Positions 23,661-33,360 of a stretch of DNA of 64,000 nucleotides are shown here, piece after piece (position 1 is the stretch's first letter; the number at the start of each line of letters is the position of its first letter). The translations under genes and the position numbers were made by a program. Origin of the DNA: an uncultured Bacteroidota bacterium (GTDB lineage Bacteria > Bacteroidota > Bacteroidia > Bacteroidales > P3); contig CADALO010000007.1 in NCBI GenBank assembly GCA_902788805.1, forward strand, positions 4,552-68,551, in the 5' to 3' direction. Below the pieces are notes generated by a model. The model was not told the origin of the DNA. It ran no database searches and was given only the letters and a program-made list of their open reading frames with translations.

Positions 23661-25148
23661 ATGGACAATAGTTTTTCATCAGAAGTACTTCTTTCTGTGC
23701 TTGATAAGATCTCAAGATTTCCGACCCGCAATGCTTTTTGCATTGACGAGGAACATTACACCTACGCTCAATTTGGGCAGTGTGTGTCGAAAGTCAGAAG
23801 TCAGTTGACCAAGACAAACTATAGCAATACCAAGGTTGGTTTGGTTATCAATGATGATTTGGAGACCTACGCAGCCATTTTCGCCTTGTGGATGGAGGGT
23901 GATTGCTATGTGCCGCTGCATCCCGACTGGCCAATGGAACGTTGCCTCGATATATGCGAGCAGGTGGAGCTGGATTTGGTTTTGGATTCGTCAGAAAAGA
24001 GCCGCTATGAGAATGTTCAAGTGCTGAAAACTTCAGAACTCGAATATACGGTAGACTGCCTTGAGCCCAAACAAGGTGTTTCAGATGATGAATTGGCTTA
24101 TATCCTCTTCACTTCGGGTAGCACCGGCAAGCCGAAAGGTGTTCAATTGAGCCGCAAAAACCTTGCTTCGTTTATTGATGCTTTCTTTGACATCTATCCG
24201 ATGGACGAGAATGACAGGTGTCTGCAGTGTTTTGACTTGACATTCGATTTGTCTATAATGTCTTATCTGGCTCCTTTGCTGAGAGGTGCTTGTGTTTATA
24301 CAGTTCCGCCTGATGAGATTAAATACACCTACATAGGTAGTCTTATAGAAGATGTTCAGCTGACCTTTGCATTGATGGCTCCCTCAACCATCAAGTATTT
24401 AAGACCTTACTTTGACGAGATGGACTGCACATCTTTGAAACACTCGCTTTTCTGCGGAGAGGCATTGCATGAGGATGTTACTAAAGCATGGTCGGAATGT
24501 GCCATGAATGCTGTAATCGACAATGTGTATGGGCCGACAGAAGACACAATTTTCTGCTCGACATACAGATTCAATCGTGCTTCTAACAATAAGTCACATA
24601 ATGGTGTGTTGTCGATAGGAAAACCCATGAAGAATTGTGGGATGGTTATTTTTGACGAACAACATAATGAATGTGCAGTTGGTGAAATGGGAGAGTTGTG
24701 CCTGTCAGGGCCTCAATTGACAATGGGATATTACAAGAATGATGAAAAGAACAAGGAATCGTTCTTTGTGAAAGATGGCGTTAGATGGTACCGTAGTGGT
24801 GACTTATGCTATAAGGACAAAGACGGTGATATTATGTATTCGGGTCGTCTCGACCACCAAGCCAAGATACAGGGATTCCGTGTAGAGTTGGGTGAGATTG
24901 AATTTCATGCAAAAAAATACCTTGGCGACAAGAATGTAGTTTGTATCGCCTTCGACAATAAGGATGGTCTGACAGAAATAGCCATATTTATAGAATCGGA
25001 GGAATTCAATACGAATGAATTGATTGCATACATGAATACTAAGATGCCGTCATACATGATTCCAAAAAGGTTCTTTTTTGTGCCAGTGTTCCCGCTCAAC
25101 GCCAACGACAAGACCGACAAGGTGAAACTTAAAGCAATGATCCAATAA
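23661..25148 (+). CDS. Amino-acid adenylation-type AMP-ligase
   Basis: 495 residues. A-domain core motifs: FTSGSTGKPKGVQLS (A3), YGPTEDTIFCSTY (A5), GELCLSGPQLTMGYY, YRSGDLCYKDKDGDIMYSGRLDHQAKIQGFRVELGEIE (A7-A9) and a C-terminal lysine (NDKTDKVKL). The closest type is DltA or NRPS A domains, so an amino or hydroxy acid may be loaded on the second ACP (25822). Confidence 0.87.
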   Translation: MDNSFSSEVLLSVLDKISRFPTRNAFCIDEEHYTYAQFGQCVSKVRSQLTKTNYSNTKVGLVINDDLETYAAIFALWMEGDCYVPLHPDWPMERCLDICEQVELDLVLDSSEKSRYENVQVLKTSELEYTVDCLEPKQGVSDDELAYILFTSGSTGKPKGVQLSRKNLASFIDAFFDIYPMDENDRCLQCFDLTFDLSIMSYLAPLLRGACVYTVPPDEIKYTYIGSLIEDVQLTFALMAPSTIKYLRPYFDEMDCTSLKHSLFCGEALHEDVTKAWSECAMNAVIDNVYGPTEDTIFCSTYRFNRASNNKSHNGVLSIGKPMKNCGMVIFDEQHNECAVGEMGELCLSGPQLTMGYYKNDEKNKESFFVKDGVRWYRSGDLCYKDKDGDIMYSGRLDHQAKIQGFRVELGEIEFHAKKYLGDKNVVCIAFDNKDGLTEIAIFIESEEFNTNELIAYMNTKMPSYMIPKRFFFVPVFPLNANDKTDKVKLKAMIQ

Positions 25149-25150
25149 TT

Positions 25151-25825
25151 ATGGAAGGAATAACAATTAACAGAGCTGCGATTAACGACATCGACTTTAT
25201 CACCGACACCATTGTGGCTGCCGAGAAAAGCGGCACCGACAACTTTGGTTTGGCCAAATTGTTTGGTGTGGAAGAAGAGACGATGAAGGGCTATATCCAT
25301 ACCATGCTCGACGAGGAGGTTGACGGCTGCGAAATGTCGCTGTCGAGTTTCCTTGTGGCTCGGCACGAGGGAAAGCCTGTGGCCGCCTTTGCCGGTTGGG
25401 TAGAGGGCGGCAACGAGGGTGATATGCCTTCATCGTTGCTAAAATCCAACCTGATAGGCTATACACTGCCTCAGGAATGTATGTTGCGTTCTAGTGAGCA
25501 AGCTGATGTTGTCAAAGCTTTGCAGATTGATCGAGAGGAAGGTGCTTATCAATTGGAGTATTCCTACACATTACCTGAATACAGAGGAAAAGGAATAATG
25601 GCAGAAATCATCAATGCTCATATCCAAGAAGCAATATCAGCTGGTTGTGAAAAATTACAAGTTCATGTTTTTGAAAACAACACAGCTGCGATTAAAACCT
25701 ATGAAAAGATGGGGTTTGAAATAACTGAGAGATTCGAATCTAAGCATCCTCGTGCCCCCGAGTTTTTCCCCTCAAATATAGAATATTTAATGGAAAATAT
25801 TAATATTAAAAAGTATAAGTTATGA
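25151..25825 (+). CDS. GNAT-family acetyltransferase
   Basis: 224 residues. The GNAT core is visible as YQLEYSYTLPEYRGKGIMAEIINAHIQEA (acetyl-CoA loop RGKG) and VFENNTAAIKTYEKMGFEITERF. Start two bases after the ligase stop and a four-base overlap with the next ACP show tight operon structure. It may acetylate an amino acid or the acyl intermediate carried by the ACP. Confidence 0.85.
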   Translation: MEGITINRAAINDIDFITDTIVAAEKSGTDNFGLAKLFGVEEETMKGYIHTMLDEEVDGCEMSLSSFLVARHEGKPVAAFAGWVEGGNEGDMPSSLLKSNLIGYTLPQECMLRSSEQADVVKALQIDREEGAYQLEYSYTLPEYRGKGIMAEIINAHIQEAISAGCEKLQVHVFENNTAAIKTYEKMGFEITERFESKHPRAPEFFPSNIEYLMENINIKKYKL

Positions 25826-26064
25826 ACAGAAACGAAATCATTGAAAAAACAACAGCAATCTTTCACGAAATTTTTAAAGATGACACCATCGTCCTTCGCG
25901 ATGACATGACTGCAGCTGATGTCGAGAATTGGGATTCCCTCACCCACATGCTCATGATTACTAGGGTGGAGGAAGTATTTGGCATTAAGTTCAAACTCAA
26001 AGAGCTTAACAAACTCAAAATGGTGGGTGATTTGATTTCTACCATAGAAGTAAAACTCTCATAA
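25822..26064 (+). CDS. Acyl carrier protein 2
   Basis: 80 residues, attachment serine S39 in NWDSLTHMLM (canonical DSL). It overlaps the GNAT gene by four bases and precedes the MBOAT gene, as in D-alanylation loci where a carrier (DltC) feeds a membrane acyltransferase (DltB). Confidence 0.9.
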   Translation: MNRNEIIEKTTAIFHEIFKDDTIVLRDDMTAADVENWDSLTHMLMITRVEEVFGIKFKLKELNKLKMVGDLISTIEVKLS

Positions 26065-26080
26065 TATACTTATTGAGTAA

Positions 26081-27529
26081 ATGGAATTAAATTCAATAAC
26101 TTTTGTAATCTTCTTTGCGGTTGTTTTTCTGCTCTATTACCTATTCCATAGAAAAGGGAAAGTACAAAATATTGTCCTTCTTGTGGCAAGTTACTTCTTT
26201 TATGGCTATGTCAATTGGAAGATTTTGCCGATTATTATTTTGATGACTTTGTTTTTCTATTTTGCTGGAATTCAAATAGGGAAGTGCAATGAAAAAGGAG
26301 ATGAAAAAGGATGCTCCAATTGGACGCGATTTACAATAATAATCGGGTTATTACCATTACTTTATTTTAAGTATTTTGCGTTCTTCGTATCATCATTCGC
26401 AGAATTGTTTGTCAGTCTTGGGTTTAATGCAGATGTACCTACTTTACGAATCATCCTTCCTTTAGGAATATCATTTTATACCTTTAGGTTGTTGAGCTAT
26501 GCAATAGAGGTTAATCAAGAGGGGATGTCTGCTGAAAAAAATATCCTTGATTTTGCAACCTACGTTGCATTCTTCCCATCTTTGTTAGCAGGTCCAATAG
26601 ATCGCCCCAATGTTTTTTTACCACAGATTAAGGAAAATCGGGTGGCAGATTATGATAATCTTGTCGTTGGTTTAAAACGGTTTGTATGGGGATGGTTTAT
26701 GAAAGTGTGTATTGCAGACAGGATGGCGACTTTCATAGATCCTGTCGTGGCCAACTATGGTACTACAAACAGCTCAACTTTGTTGTTAATAGTCTTACTT
26801 TATCCTTTACAAATGTATACTGACTTTTGTGGCTATTCAAATATGGCCATAGGTATCAGTAGGATGTTGGGCATTGTTCAGGCGGAAAACTTTAAGAGAC
26901 CATTTTTTGCACTTAATATTGCAGAGTTTTGGAGACGTTGGCACATGTCTTTAACCACATGGTTAACAGATTATGTGTATACGCCTCTTGCATTCTCGTT
27001 TAGAAGAATAGGGAAGTGGGGTCTTATGCTTGCCATAACAATCAACATGGTAATAATAGGTTTTTGGCATGGTGCCGACTGGTCTTTTGGCTTTTTTGGC
27101 TTATATCAGGCCCTTCTGTACATCCCATTAGTAATAAAGGGCAAAGTTGCCACTGGCGGTACGATACAATGGAAGTCGAATCTAATACCACTTAAGGATT
27201 TGATGAAGATGGCAATTACGTATTTATTGTTTGCGGTTGGCATGGTGTTTTCCAGAGCTGATACAATTACTGACGGCTTCGCAATACTAAAGGGATTGTT
27301 TATTGATTGGGGAATGCCTCACCCTGGTGAATTGATGAACTGGTTCATTTTTGTTTCTTGTCTGTTCGTATTGTTTATAAAGGAATGGCTGGAAGAAAGT
27401 GAATCCAAAATGGTATTTTGGCGGAATAATAAACCAGTTGCTGTAGTAACTTTGGTCATAGCACTTGTTGTGCTTATCTTTGTTTTGAGAGGTTCCGCCC
27501 CTAAGGAGTTTATTTATATGCAATTCTAA
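26081..27529 (+). CDS. MBOAT-family membrane O-acyltransferase
   Basis: 482 residues with about 10-11 membrane segments. The family histidine lies in FWHGADWSFGFFGLYQ (H330); other conserved parts are FFPSLLAGPIDR, YTDFCGYSNMAIGISRMLG and EFWRRWHMSLTTWL. It probably moves the ACP-bound acyl group to the growing polysaccharide across the inner membrane. The next gene is the matching SGNH-like partner. It is AT-rich. Confidence 0.93.
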   Translation: MELNSITFVIFFAVVFLLYYLFHRKGKVQNIVLLVASYFFYGYVNWKILPIIILMTLFFYFAGIQIGKCNEKGDEKGCSNWTRFTIIIGLLPLLYFKYFAFFVSSFAELFVSLGFNADVPTLRIILPLGISFYTFRLLSYAIEVNQEGMSAEKNILDFATYVAFFPSLLAGPIDRPNVFLPQIKENRVADYDNLVVGLKRFVWGWFMKVCIADRMATFIDPVVANYGTTNSSTLLLIVLLYPLQMYTDFCGYSNMAIGISRMLGIVQAENFKRPFFALNIAEFWRRWHMSLTTWLTDYVYTPLAFSFRRIGKWGLMLAITINMVIIGFWHGADWSFGFFGLYQALLYIPLVIKGKVATGGTIQWKSNLIPLKDLMKMAITYLLFAVGMVFSRADTITDGFAILKGLFIDWGMPHPGELMNWFIFVSCLFVLFIKEWLEESESKMVFWRNNKPVAVVTLVIALVVLIFVLRGSAPKEFIYMQF

Positions 27530-27540
27530 AAACAGACAGG

Positions 27541-28494
27541 ATGAAAAATTTTTTGTTTAAAGTGTTTTTGCCAATCGTGATAGTGTGTGGCATATTGTTT
27601 TGGACTGGAGAATTGTATTTGAGAAGCTTGCCGAATGATTTCAAGTATAAGCGCGAGTATATTGATAAAAATGCAAACAGGGTGAAAATTATCACTTTGG
27701 GCGCATCAACTCCAGCTATGGATATTATGCCGCGTTTTTTTGATTTGCAACCATCATTTTGTTGTGCATACGCCACGCAGAGCCCTAATTATGATTATTG
27801 GATTTTGAGTAAATATATTGATCAGATGGATTCTTTGAAATATATAATATATACATGGGCACCGCAAATGTTATACAGGAGTATCAAACCAGATGGCGTG
27901 GCTCCTACTTATGTAAAAAAATATGCTATCTATTATGATTGTCCTTATTATAAAGGTTTTGAAAATCAATTTGAGATTTCTGCAAATATAACCGACATTT
28001 TTTCTAAAATAAAAGGTGATAATCATAAGTTGGCTTTTACCACGACAGATTTTGACGGGTATCAATCTGGCTATTATGATGATATTCCATACGAGGAAGA
28101 GATGTGGAATGGCTATATTGATTCTAAAATAAAGGAGTATAACGCCTTGTTAGAAGTTGAAGGGGTGGAGGAACAAAAGAAAGAAAATTTGGATTATATG
28201 TATAAGATATTTGACTTGTGCAAAACCCACAATGTCACTGTATTGATGGTGCGATTCCCAATCGACTCAAGGCTATCTGAGGGGATAGACAAAGCGGCTC
28301 AAGAAGAGGTGGATTACCACTTGTCCCAGTTCCTACAAAAGTATGACAATATTAAGCTGCTAGACTATCGTGACTGTAATTTGTTTTCGTATGATGAGAT
28401 GTACAACGCTAATCATTTGAATCCGCGTGGCGCAGAAAAATTCACTCGTATATTAAACGACTCCATCATGAGATGGGAGGAAGAAAAGAAATGA
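27541..28494 (+). CDS. MBOAT-associated SGNH/AlgJ-like protein
   Basis: 317 residues with an N-terminal membrane anchor (FKVFLPIVIVCGILFWTG) and an SGNH-type or DUF1574-like body: LGASTPAMDIMP (Ser in GxS), late NANHLNPRGAEKFTRIL (catalytic-type D/H replaced by N-x-N-H block). Such proteins accept the acyl group from the MBOAT and attach it to the polysaccharide. The position directly after MBOAT supports this. Confidence 0.8.
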   Translation: MKNFLFKVFLPIVIVCGILFWTGELYLRSLPNDFKYKREYIDKNANRVKIITLGASTPAMDIMPRFFDLQPSFCCAYATQSPNYDYWILSKYIDQMDSLKYIIYTWAPQMLYRSIKPDGVAPTYVKKYAIYYDCPYYKGFENQFEISANITDIFSKIKGDNHKLAFTTTDFDGYQSGYYDDIPYEEEMWNGYIDSKIKEYNALLEVEGVEEQKKENLDYMYKIFDLCKTHNVTVLMVRFPIDSRLSEGIDKAAQEEVDYHLSQFLQKYDNIKLLDYRDCNLFSYDEMYNANHLNPRGAEKFTRILNDSIMRWEEEKK

Positions 28495-28584
28495 AATATT
28501 GCAATTTTGTGTAGAAATGCGATGATTCAGAAGAATACCACTGTTTTTTGATTACTTAGAGAAATAATTATTATTGATACGATT

Positions 28585-29724
28585 ATGATCCCTTTTCTTT
28601 CATTAAAAGACGTAACAGCTCTTCATGGAGCTGAAATCAACGAGGCCGTCACCCGGGTAGTGAACGGCGGCTGGTACCTCCAGGGCGAGGAGAACAAACG
28701 CTTCGAAGAGAACTATGCCAACTTCATCGGTGCCAAGCACTGCATTGGCTGCGCTAATGGCTTGGATGCCTTGATTTGGATTTTCCGTGCTTATATTGAG
28801 TTGGGCGTGATGCAGCCTGGCGACGAGGTGATTGTTCCTGCCAACACCTATATTGCCACCATTCTTTCCATTACGGAGAATGGCTTGAAGCCCCTATTGG
28901 TGGAACCCAAGTTGAACACCTTGGAGATTGACGACGACCAGATTGAGGCTGCTATCACCCCCAAGACAAAGGCTATATGCATCGTCCACCTCTATGGCCG
29001 TAATGCCTACACCGAGAAGATTGGTGCTTTGTGTAAGAAATATGGCTTGAAGTTGATTGAAGACAATGCTCAAGCGCATGGATGCAAAGCACCAGTGCTT
29101 AGTTCAGACGGTTCAAATATTCAAGAGTTCAAGGTGACGGGAAGTATTGGTGATGCAGCGGGTCATTCGTTCTATCCGGGCAAGAACCTTGGTGCTTTGG
29201 GTGATGGTGGTGCGGTCACGACCAGCGATGATGCTTTGGCAGAGGCTGTGCGCACTTTAGCAAACTATGGTTCGCAGAAAAAATATGTGTTCAAATACAC
29301 TGGTCGCAACAGCCGTTTGGACGAAATCCAGGCTGCCGTGCTGGATGTGAAGTTGAAATATTTGGCGGAGGACAATGCCCACCGTAAGCAGGTGGCCAAT
29401 TATTATTACGACCATATCAGCAATCCGTTGATTACTTTACCCGACCGCTTGCCCGACGAGCAGAACGCGTACCACCTGTTCCCGGTATTAGTTGGTAATG
29501 GTAAACGTGATGCCTTGCACGACTATTTAGAGCAGAACGGTGTGGGTACGGTGATTCACTATCCTATTGCCCCCCACAAGCAGGAGTGCTATAAGGAATG
29601 GAACGGCATGAGTTTGCCCATCACTGAATATATTGCCGAACATGAGTTGAGCCTTCCCATTAGTCCAACGATATTGGGGAAAGAAATTTACATGATAGTT
29701 AATATACTCAATAATTTTGTATAA
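28585..29724 (+). CDS. DegT/DnrJ/EryC1 aminotransferase (FdtB-like)
   Basis: 379 residues, PLP enzyme with the Lys in [16 protein letters not shown] (K200) and N-terminus MIPFLSLKD typical of FdtB/QdtB. It would convert the product of FdtA to a dTDP-3-amino-3,6-dideoxy sugar. An in-frame array insert (29101-29134) adds the residues [15 protein letters not shown] before the PLP-lysine region. The gene is G+C-richer than its AT-rich neighbours, suggesting it was carried with the rmlA/fdtA group. Confidence 0.88.
   Translation: MIPFLSLKDVTALHGAEINEAVTRVVNGGWYLQGEENKRFEENYANFIGAKHCIGCANGLDALIWIFRAYIELGVMQPGDEVIVPANTYIATILSITENGLKPLLVEPKLNTLEIDDDQIEAAITPKTKAICIVHLYGRNAYTEKIGALCKKYGLKLIEDNAQAHGCKAPVLSSDGSNIQEFKVTGSIGDAAGHSFYPGKNLGALGDGGAVTTSDDALAEAVRTLANYGSQKKYVFKYTGRNSRLDEIQAAVLDVKLKYLAEDNAHRKQVANYYYDHISNPLITLPDRLPDEQNAYHLFPVLVGNGKRDALHDYLEQNGVGTVIHYPIAPHKQECYKEWNGMSLPITEYIAEHELSLPISPTILGKEIYMIVNILNNFV
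29101..29134. repeat. In-frame left-type array inside the FdtB-like gene
   Basis: GTTCAGAC, GTTCAAAT, TTCAAGAGTTCAAG units, four to five in number. The corresponding residues are missing from the usual family pattern QAHG-G-x-G-D-A. Confidence 0.7.
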
Positions 29725-29737
29725 AATAAATTAGTTT

Positions 29738-31237
29738 GTGGAAAACAATAATACTCAAAGTGATCGTGGCAGATATAGGAATAGTTTTGCCGCAACTATT
29801 TTGTTTTCAGGTGTACAGATATACCAGATAATCATTCGCATTGTTAAATCAAAATTTCTAGCGTTATTTATTGGTCCAACTGGTATAGGTATTCAATCTT
29901 TGCTGCGTTCAACAACAGATACAATTTCTGTTGCTACAAATTTTGGACTTAAAACTAGTAGTATTAAGTCAATAGCTGCGGCAAATCGGGATGGAGAGAA
30001 ATATGAGATTGCTAAAACGATTACTGTTCTTCGCAGACTTATTTGGATTACTGGTTTGTTAGGATTGTTCATTTGTGCAGTGTTAGCACCAGTTTGGAGT
30101 AAAACATCGTTTGGCGATTTGTCATACATTTGGTCTTTTGTTGCTGTTTCGCTTATTATTTTAATAGATCAACTTAATAATGGAGAACTAGCCCTATTGC
30201 AGGGGCTACAGCTAAAGAAACAATTGGCTAGAGCCAACATTTTGGGACAAACATTAAATGCAGCTCTTACCATACCCTTATATTATCTTTTTGGTGTTAA
30301 GGCTATTGTTATGGCTCTGATTTTAGGCTCATTAATAACACTAATTATTACTAAGTTTTATACTAGAAAAATAAAAATTGAAAAAATCAATATATCCTGG
30401 CACGAGACTTTTTCTGTTGGACGGGATATGATCAAATTAGGAGTTTTCCTAAGTATGCAACTGTTCTTGACCCAGTTAGTCGCATATCTAATACGCAACT
30501 ATGTTAGTAATGTTGGTGGTGTTGATGAAGTTGGATTATATAGTGCAGGAACCATGATAATTGTATCTTACATCGGCCTTGTGTTTACTGCTATAGGAAC
30601 GGATTATTATCCGAGGCTGGCCGCTGTTAAAAGCAATGAAGAGATGGCAATAACGGTGAGGACACAGGCTGATTTAATGACTTTGTTATTAACACCATTA
30701 GTTATTGCTTTTATCGTATTCAGTAAGCCTGCTATCATTATTTTATATAGTGATCAGTTTTTGCCGATAGAACACATGATGTATTGGTCGATAGGCGCAG
30801 TCTTATTCCAAGCGATGGGTTGGGCCATGTCATATACATTATTGGCAAAAGCAAAACCGTCTCAGTTTTTCTTAAACGAACTAATTGCTGCGTGTTGGGG
30901 TGTCCCTATTAAATTGCTTTGTTATAAAGTTTGGGGACTTACTGGTTTTGGTATGGCTACTTTTGTCTGTAATGTTTTATATTTTATACAAATATTAGTA
31001 GTCACCAAAAAACTTTTCAATTTATCATACGATATTGCAGTCTTGAAACAATTCGCCATCCTGCATTTGCCGGTTGTAAGTGTGGTGCTAGTTAAGCTTT
31101 TGCTTTCTGAAATTTTTGGATATATTGCAGGCTTTGTAATCTTTGTTATTACAATTATTGTTATCATATATAGATTGAATAGGCGTATGGATCTAAAATC
31201 TTATATTAACCGTAAATTTATCAAAAAACATGCTTGA
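29738..31237 (+). CDS. Oligosaccharide flippase (Wzx / WzxE-like, MATE-type)
   Basis: 499 residues with about 12-14 predicted membrane segments and few charged residues between them. The start (RYRNSFAATILFSGVQIYQIIIRIVKSKFLALFIGPTGIGI) is typical of Wzx translocases that move lipid-linked units across the inner membrane. Start is GTG 29738. It overlaps the next GT gene by eight bases. Strongly AT-rich. Confidence 0.87.
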   Translation: MENNNTQSDRGRYRNSFAATILFSGVQIYQIIIRIVKSKFLALFIGPTGIGIQSLLRSTTDTISVATNFGLKTSSIKSIAAANRDGEKYEIAKTITVLRRLIWITGLLGLFICAVLAPVWSKTSFGDLSYIWSFVAVSLIILIDQLNNGELALLQGLQLKKQLARANILGQTLNAALTIPLYYLFGVKAIVMALILGSLITLIITKFYTRKIKIEKINISWHETFSVGRDMIKLGVFLSMQLFLTQLVAYLIRNYVSNVGGVDEVGLYSAGTMIIVSYIGLVFTAIGTDYYPRLAAVKSNEEMAITVRTQADLMTLLLTPLVIAFIVFSKPAIIILYSDQFLPIEHMMYWSIGAVLFQAMGWAMSYTLLAKAKPSQFFLNELIAACWGVPIKLLCYKVWGLTGFGMATFVCNVLYFIQILVVTKKLFNLSYDIAVLKQFAILHLPVVSVVLVKLLLSEIFGYIAGFVIFVITIIVIIYRLNRRMDLKSYINRKFIKKHA

Positions 31238-32132
31238 GAATCCGTTAGTTTCATGCTCGGTTATTACATATAACTCCGCAAAAACAGTTATAGAGACTTT
31301 GGAAAGTATAAAGGATCAAACATATCCTAACATAGAGTTAATCATTTCTGACGATTGTTCAACAGATAATACTGTTGAAATTTGTCGAGAATGGTTGGAG
31401 TGTAATAGGACACGTTTTGTTAGAACGGAATTGCTTACTGTGGAGAAAAACACAGGTGTTACAGGAAATGCGAATAGGGCATCATTTGCCTGTCGTGGAG
31501 TTTGGCAGAAAGGTATTGCTGCTGACGATAAAATGCTGCCAAATTGTATTGCAGACTTTATTGATTTCGTAAATAATAATCCAGAAGCATGTATGATATC
31601 TTCATATATGCGTATTTATAATGAAAACTTCGATGAGACGAATTGTATTGGTAGAAAATCAGTATCATTCCGTTCATTTTTCGATTTGTCAACTTCTGAA
31701 CAACTGAAAAAAATGGCATGTTGGAATAAGGTTATGGCACCATCTTTGTTTATAAAGCGTGAATTAAAAACAAAGCTTGGTGGTTACGATGGAAGATATT
31801 CATTTGAGGATTATCCTTTCTTTTTAAAGGCTCTTGAGCGTGGCTATCGCTTTTATTTTATGGATAAAGAAACGGTGTGTTATAGGGTACATCAATCCAT
31901 TTCTCACTCTGCTAATCAATTGTTTAACTATAGTTTTATGAAGGAGAGTAAGAGGTTCCATGAAGAATGTTGTTATAAATATTTGTCCCCGTGGCAAAGA
32001 TTTGGACAATCTCTTGTTTGGAAGATGCAATCCCTGATTGTGAAATTAAATCTTAATAAAAAGACAAAAACTATGGAATGGTTTTATCGTGTTTATTTGA
32101 AGGTGATAAACACGACTTTTGGTCTCAATTAG
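31230..32132 (+). CDS. Glycosyltransferase family 2
   Basis: 300 residues, GT-A fold: VSCSVITYNSAKTVIETLESI at the start, IELIISDDCSTDNT for nucleotide binding, and a DxD-like ADDKMLP segment. A late EDYPFFLKALERGYR matches the GT2 acceptor region. It probably adds one sugar to the lipid-linked unit. Sugar specificity is not visible. Confidence 0.88.
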   Translation: MLENPLVSCSVITYNSAKTVIETLESIKDQTYPNIELIISDDCSTDNTVEICREWLECNRTRFVRTELLTVEKNTGVTGNANRASFACRGVWQKGIAADDKMLPNCIADFIDFVNNNPEACMISSYMRIYNENFDETNCIGRKSVSFRSFFDLSTSEQLKKMACWNKVMAPSLFIKRELKTKLGGYDGRYSFEDYPFFLKALERGYRFYFMDKETVCYRVHQSISHSANQLFNYSFMKESKRFHEECCYKYLSPWQRFGQSLVWKMQSLIVKLNLNKKTKTMEWFYRVYLKVINTTFGLN

Positions 32133-32164
32133 CTGTACAGTAAATAGTGTTAATATCATTCGCG

Positions 32165-33331
32165 ATGGAAGAAAAGAAGACATTTAATTTTGCACCTTGG
32201 TTAGCTGGGATTTTATTGTTTCTGCTAGCGTACCCTTATTTTATATGGCCGTTTGTCAAGTTCTTTAATTGGATAGTATCACTTCCTTTGGCTATCATTT
32301 TCGCATTTCATATAAAAAAGGTTAATAATGTTGGTGTTGTGTTTTGGGCAGTTGTATTATTGTCTTTGGCAGCTTATTGTAGTGGTCAAAGTTTAGCAGG
32401 TACTATATTCTTGTTGTTTGATGCTGTAATACTGTTAGTTGACAAAGCTTTTTTGTGTAGAGTATACGAGTGCTTTAGGAAGATATTTATTCTGTCGTTC
32501 TCTCTGTCCATATTTTTTTATTTGTTATATTTGGTGGGAATCCCTTTGCCTTCACTCCAAATAATGCCGCTGAATAGTTTAAGACCATTTAATTATATGG
32601 CTTATCCCTTTTTTGTTTTAGACATGGTGGATTTTGGCCGATTTTGTGGTATGTTTGATGAGCCTGGGGTTGTGGGTGTTTTTTCTTTTATCATTTTATT
32701 TATTGAAAAGTTCACTTTCAAACGTAAAACTAATTTAATTCTTCTCGTAGCTGGATTATTATCGTTGTCTGTGTTTTTTTATATATCATTTTTTGTGTTT
32801 TATGTGTTTTTCCGTTTTGCTTGGGGAAAGGAAAGGGGAAAGGCTTTTTCTTTAATAACAGGAGGTGTTGTGGTTCTTGTTCTTCTTCAATCTCCAATTG
32901 TTAATGAGCGTATTGTTGAAAGAATTCAATGGAATCAAGAAAAAAACACGTTGTCTGGTGATGATAGAGCATCAGAGGGCTTAATTTTGTATGTAGAATC
33001 TATACGTGGTACAAGCCAATACTATTGGGGTCAACGTCGAGATCATATTGTTGATGATTATCGAAAAAGTGCTTCTATATATAATGCTATTTTAATTTAT
33101 GGTCTTGTTGTAACGGTACTTTTCTTTGTGTATTTTTCTTTCTTTGCTATTAAACATATTGGAATAAGACTGGGTTCATTGTTTTATTTATTATTTCTTG
33201 CTATGTTATTGTATAATAGACCGTCGATGTTTCCGTTCCTTTATTTCTTTCTTTATGTTGTCGCTTTGTATTCAATTGAGGATTACTCTAAATCGGCATC
33301 ACTATTGCAGTCGGATATTGCAGAAAAGTAA
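32165..33331 (+). CDS. Candidate O-antigen/capsule repeat-unit polymerase (Wzy-like)
   Basis: 388 residues with about 10-11 membrane segments and a long extracytoplasmic loop (about 250-310, GDDRASEGLILYVESIRG), the usual layout of Wzy polymerases. Such proteins have little sequence conservation, so this rests on topology and position beside Wzx and GTs. ATG 32165 is preferred over GTG 32147. Confidence 0.65.
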   Translation: MEEKKTFNFAPWLAGILLFLLAYPYFIWPFVKFFNWIVSLPLAIIFAFHIKKVNNVGVVFWAVVLLSLAAYCSGQSLAGTIFLLFDAVILLVDKAFLCRVYECFRKIFILSFSLSIFFYLLYLVGIPLPSLQIMPLNSLRPFNYMAYPFFVLDMVDFGRFCGMFDEPGVVGVFSFIILFIEKFTFKRKTNLILLVAGLLSLSVFFYISFFVFYVFFRFAWGKERGKAFSLITGGVVVLVLLQSPIVNERIVERIQWNQEKNTLSGDDRASEGLILYVESIRGTSQYYWGQRRDHIVDDYRKSASIYNAILIYGLVVTVLFFVYFSFFAIKHIGIRLGSLFYLLFLAMLLYNRPSMFPFLYFFLYVVALYSIEDYSKSASLLQSDIAEK

Positions 33332-33360
33332 CTAACTTTTTCTATGGTTTGTTTATTATT

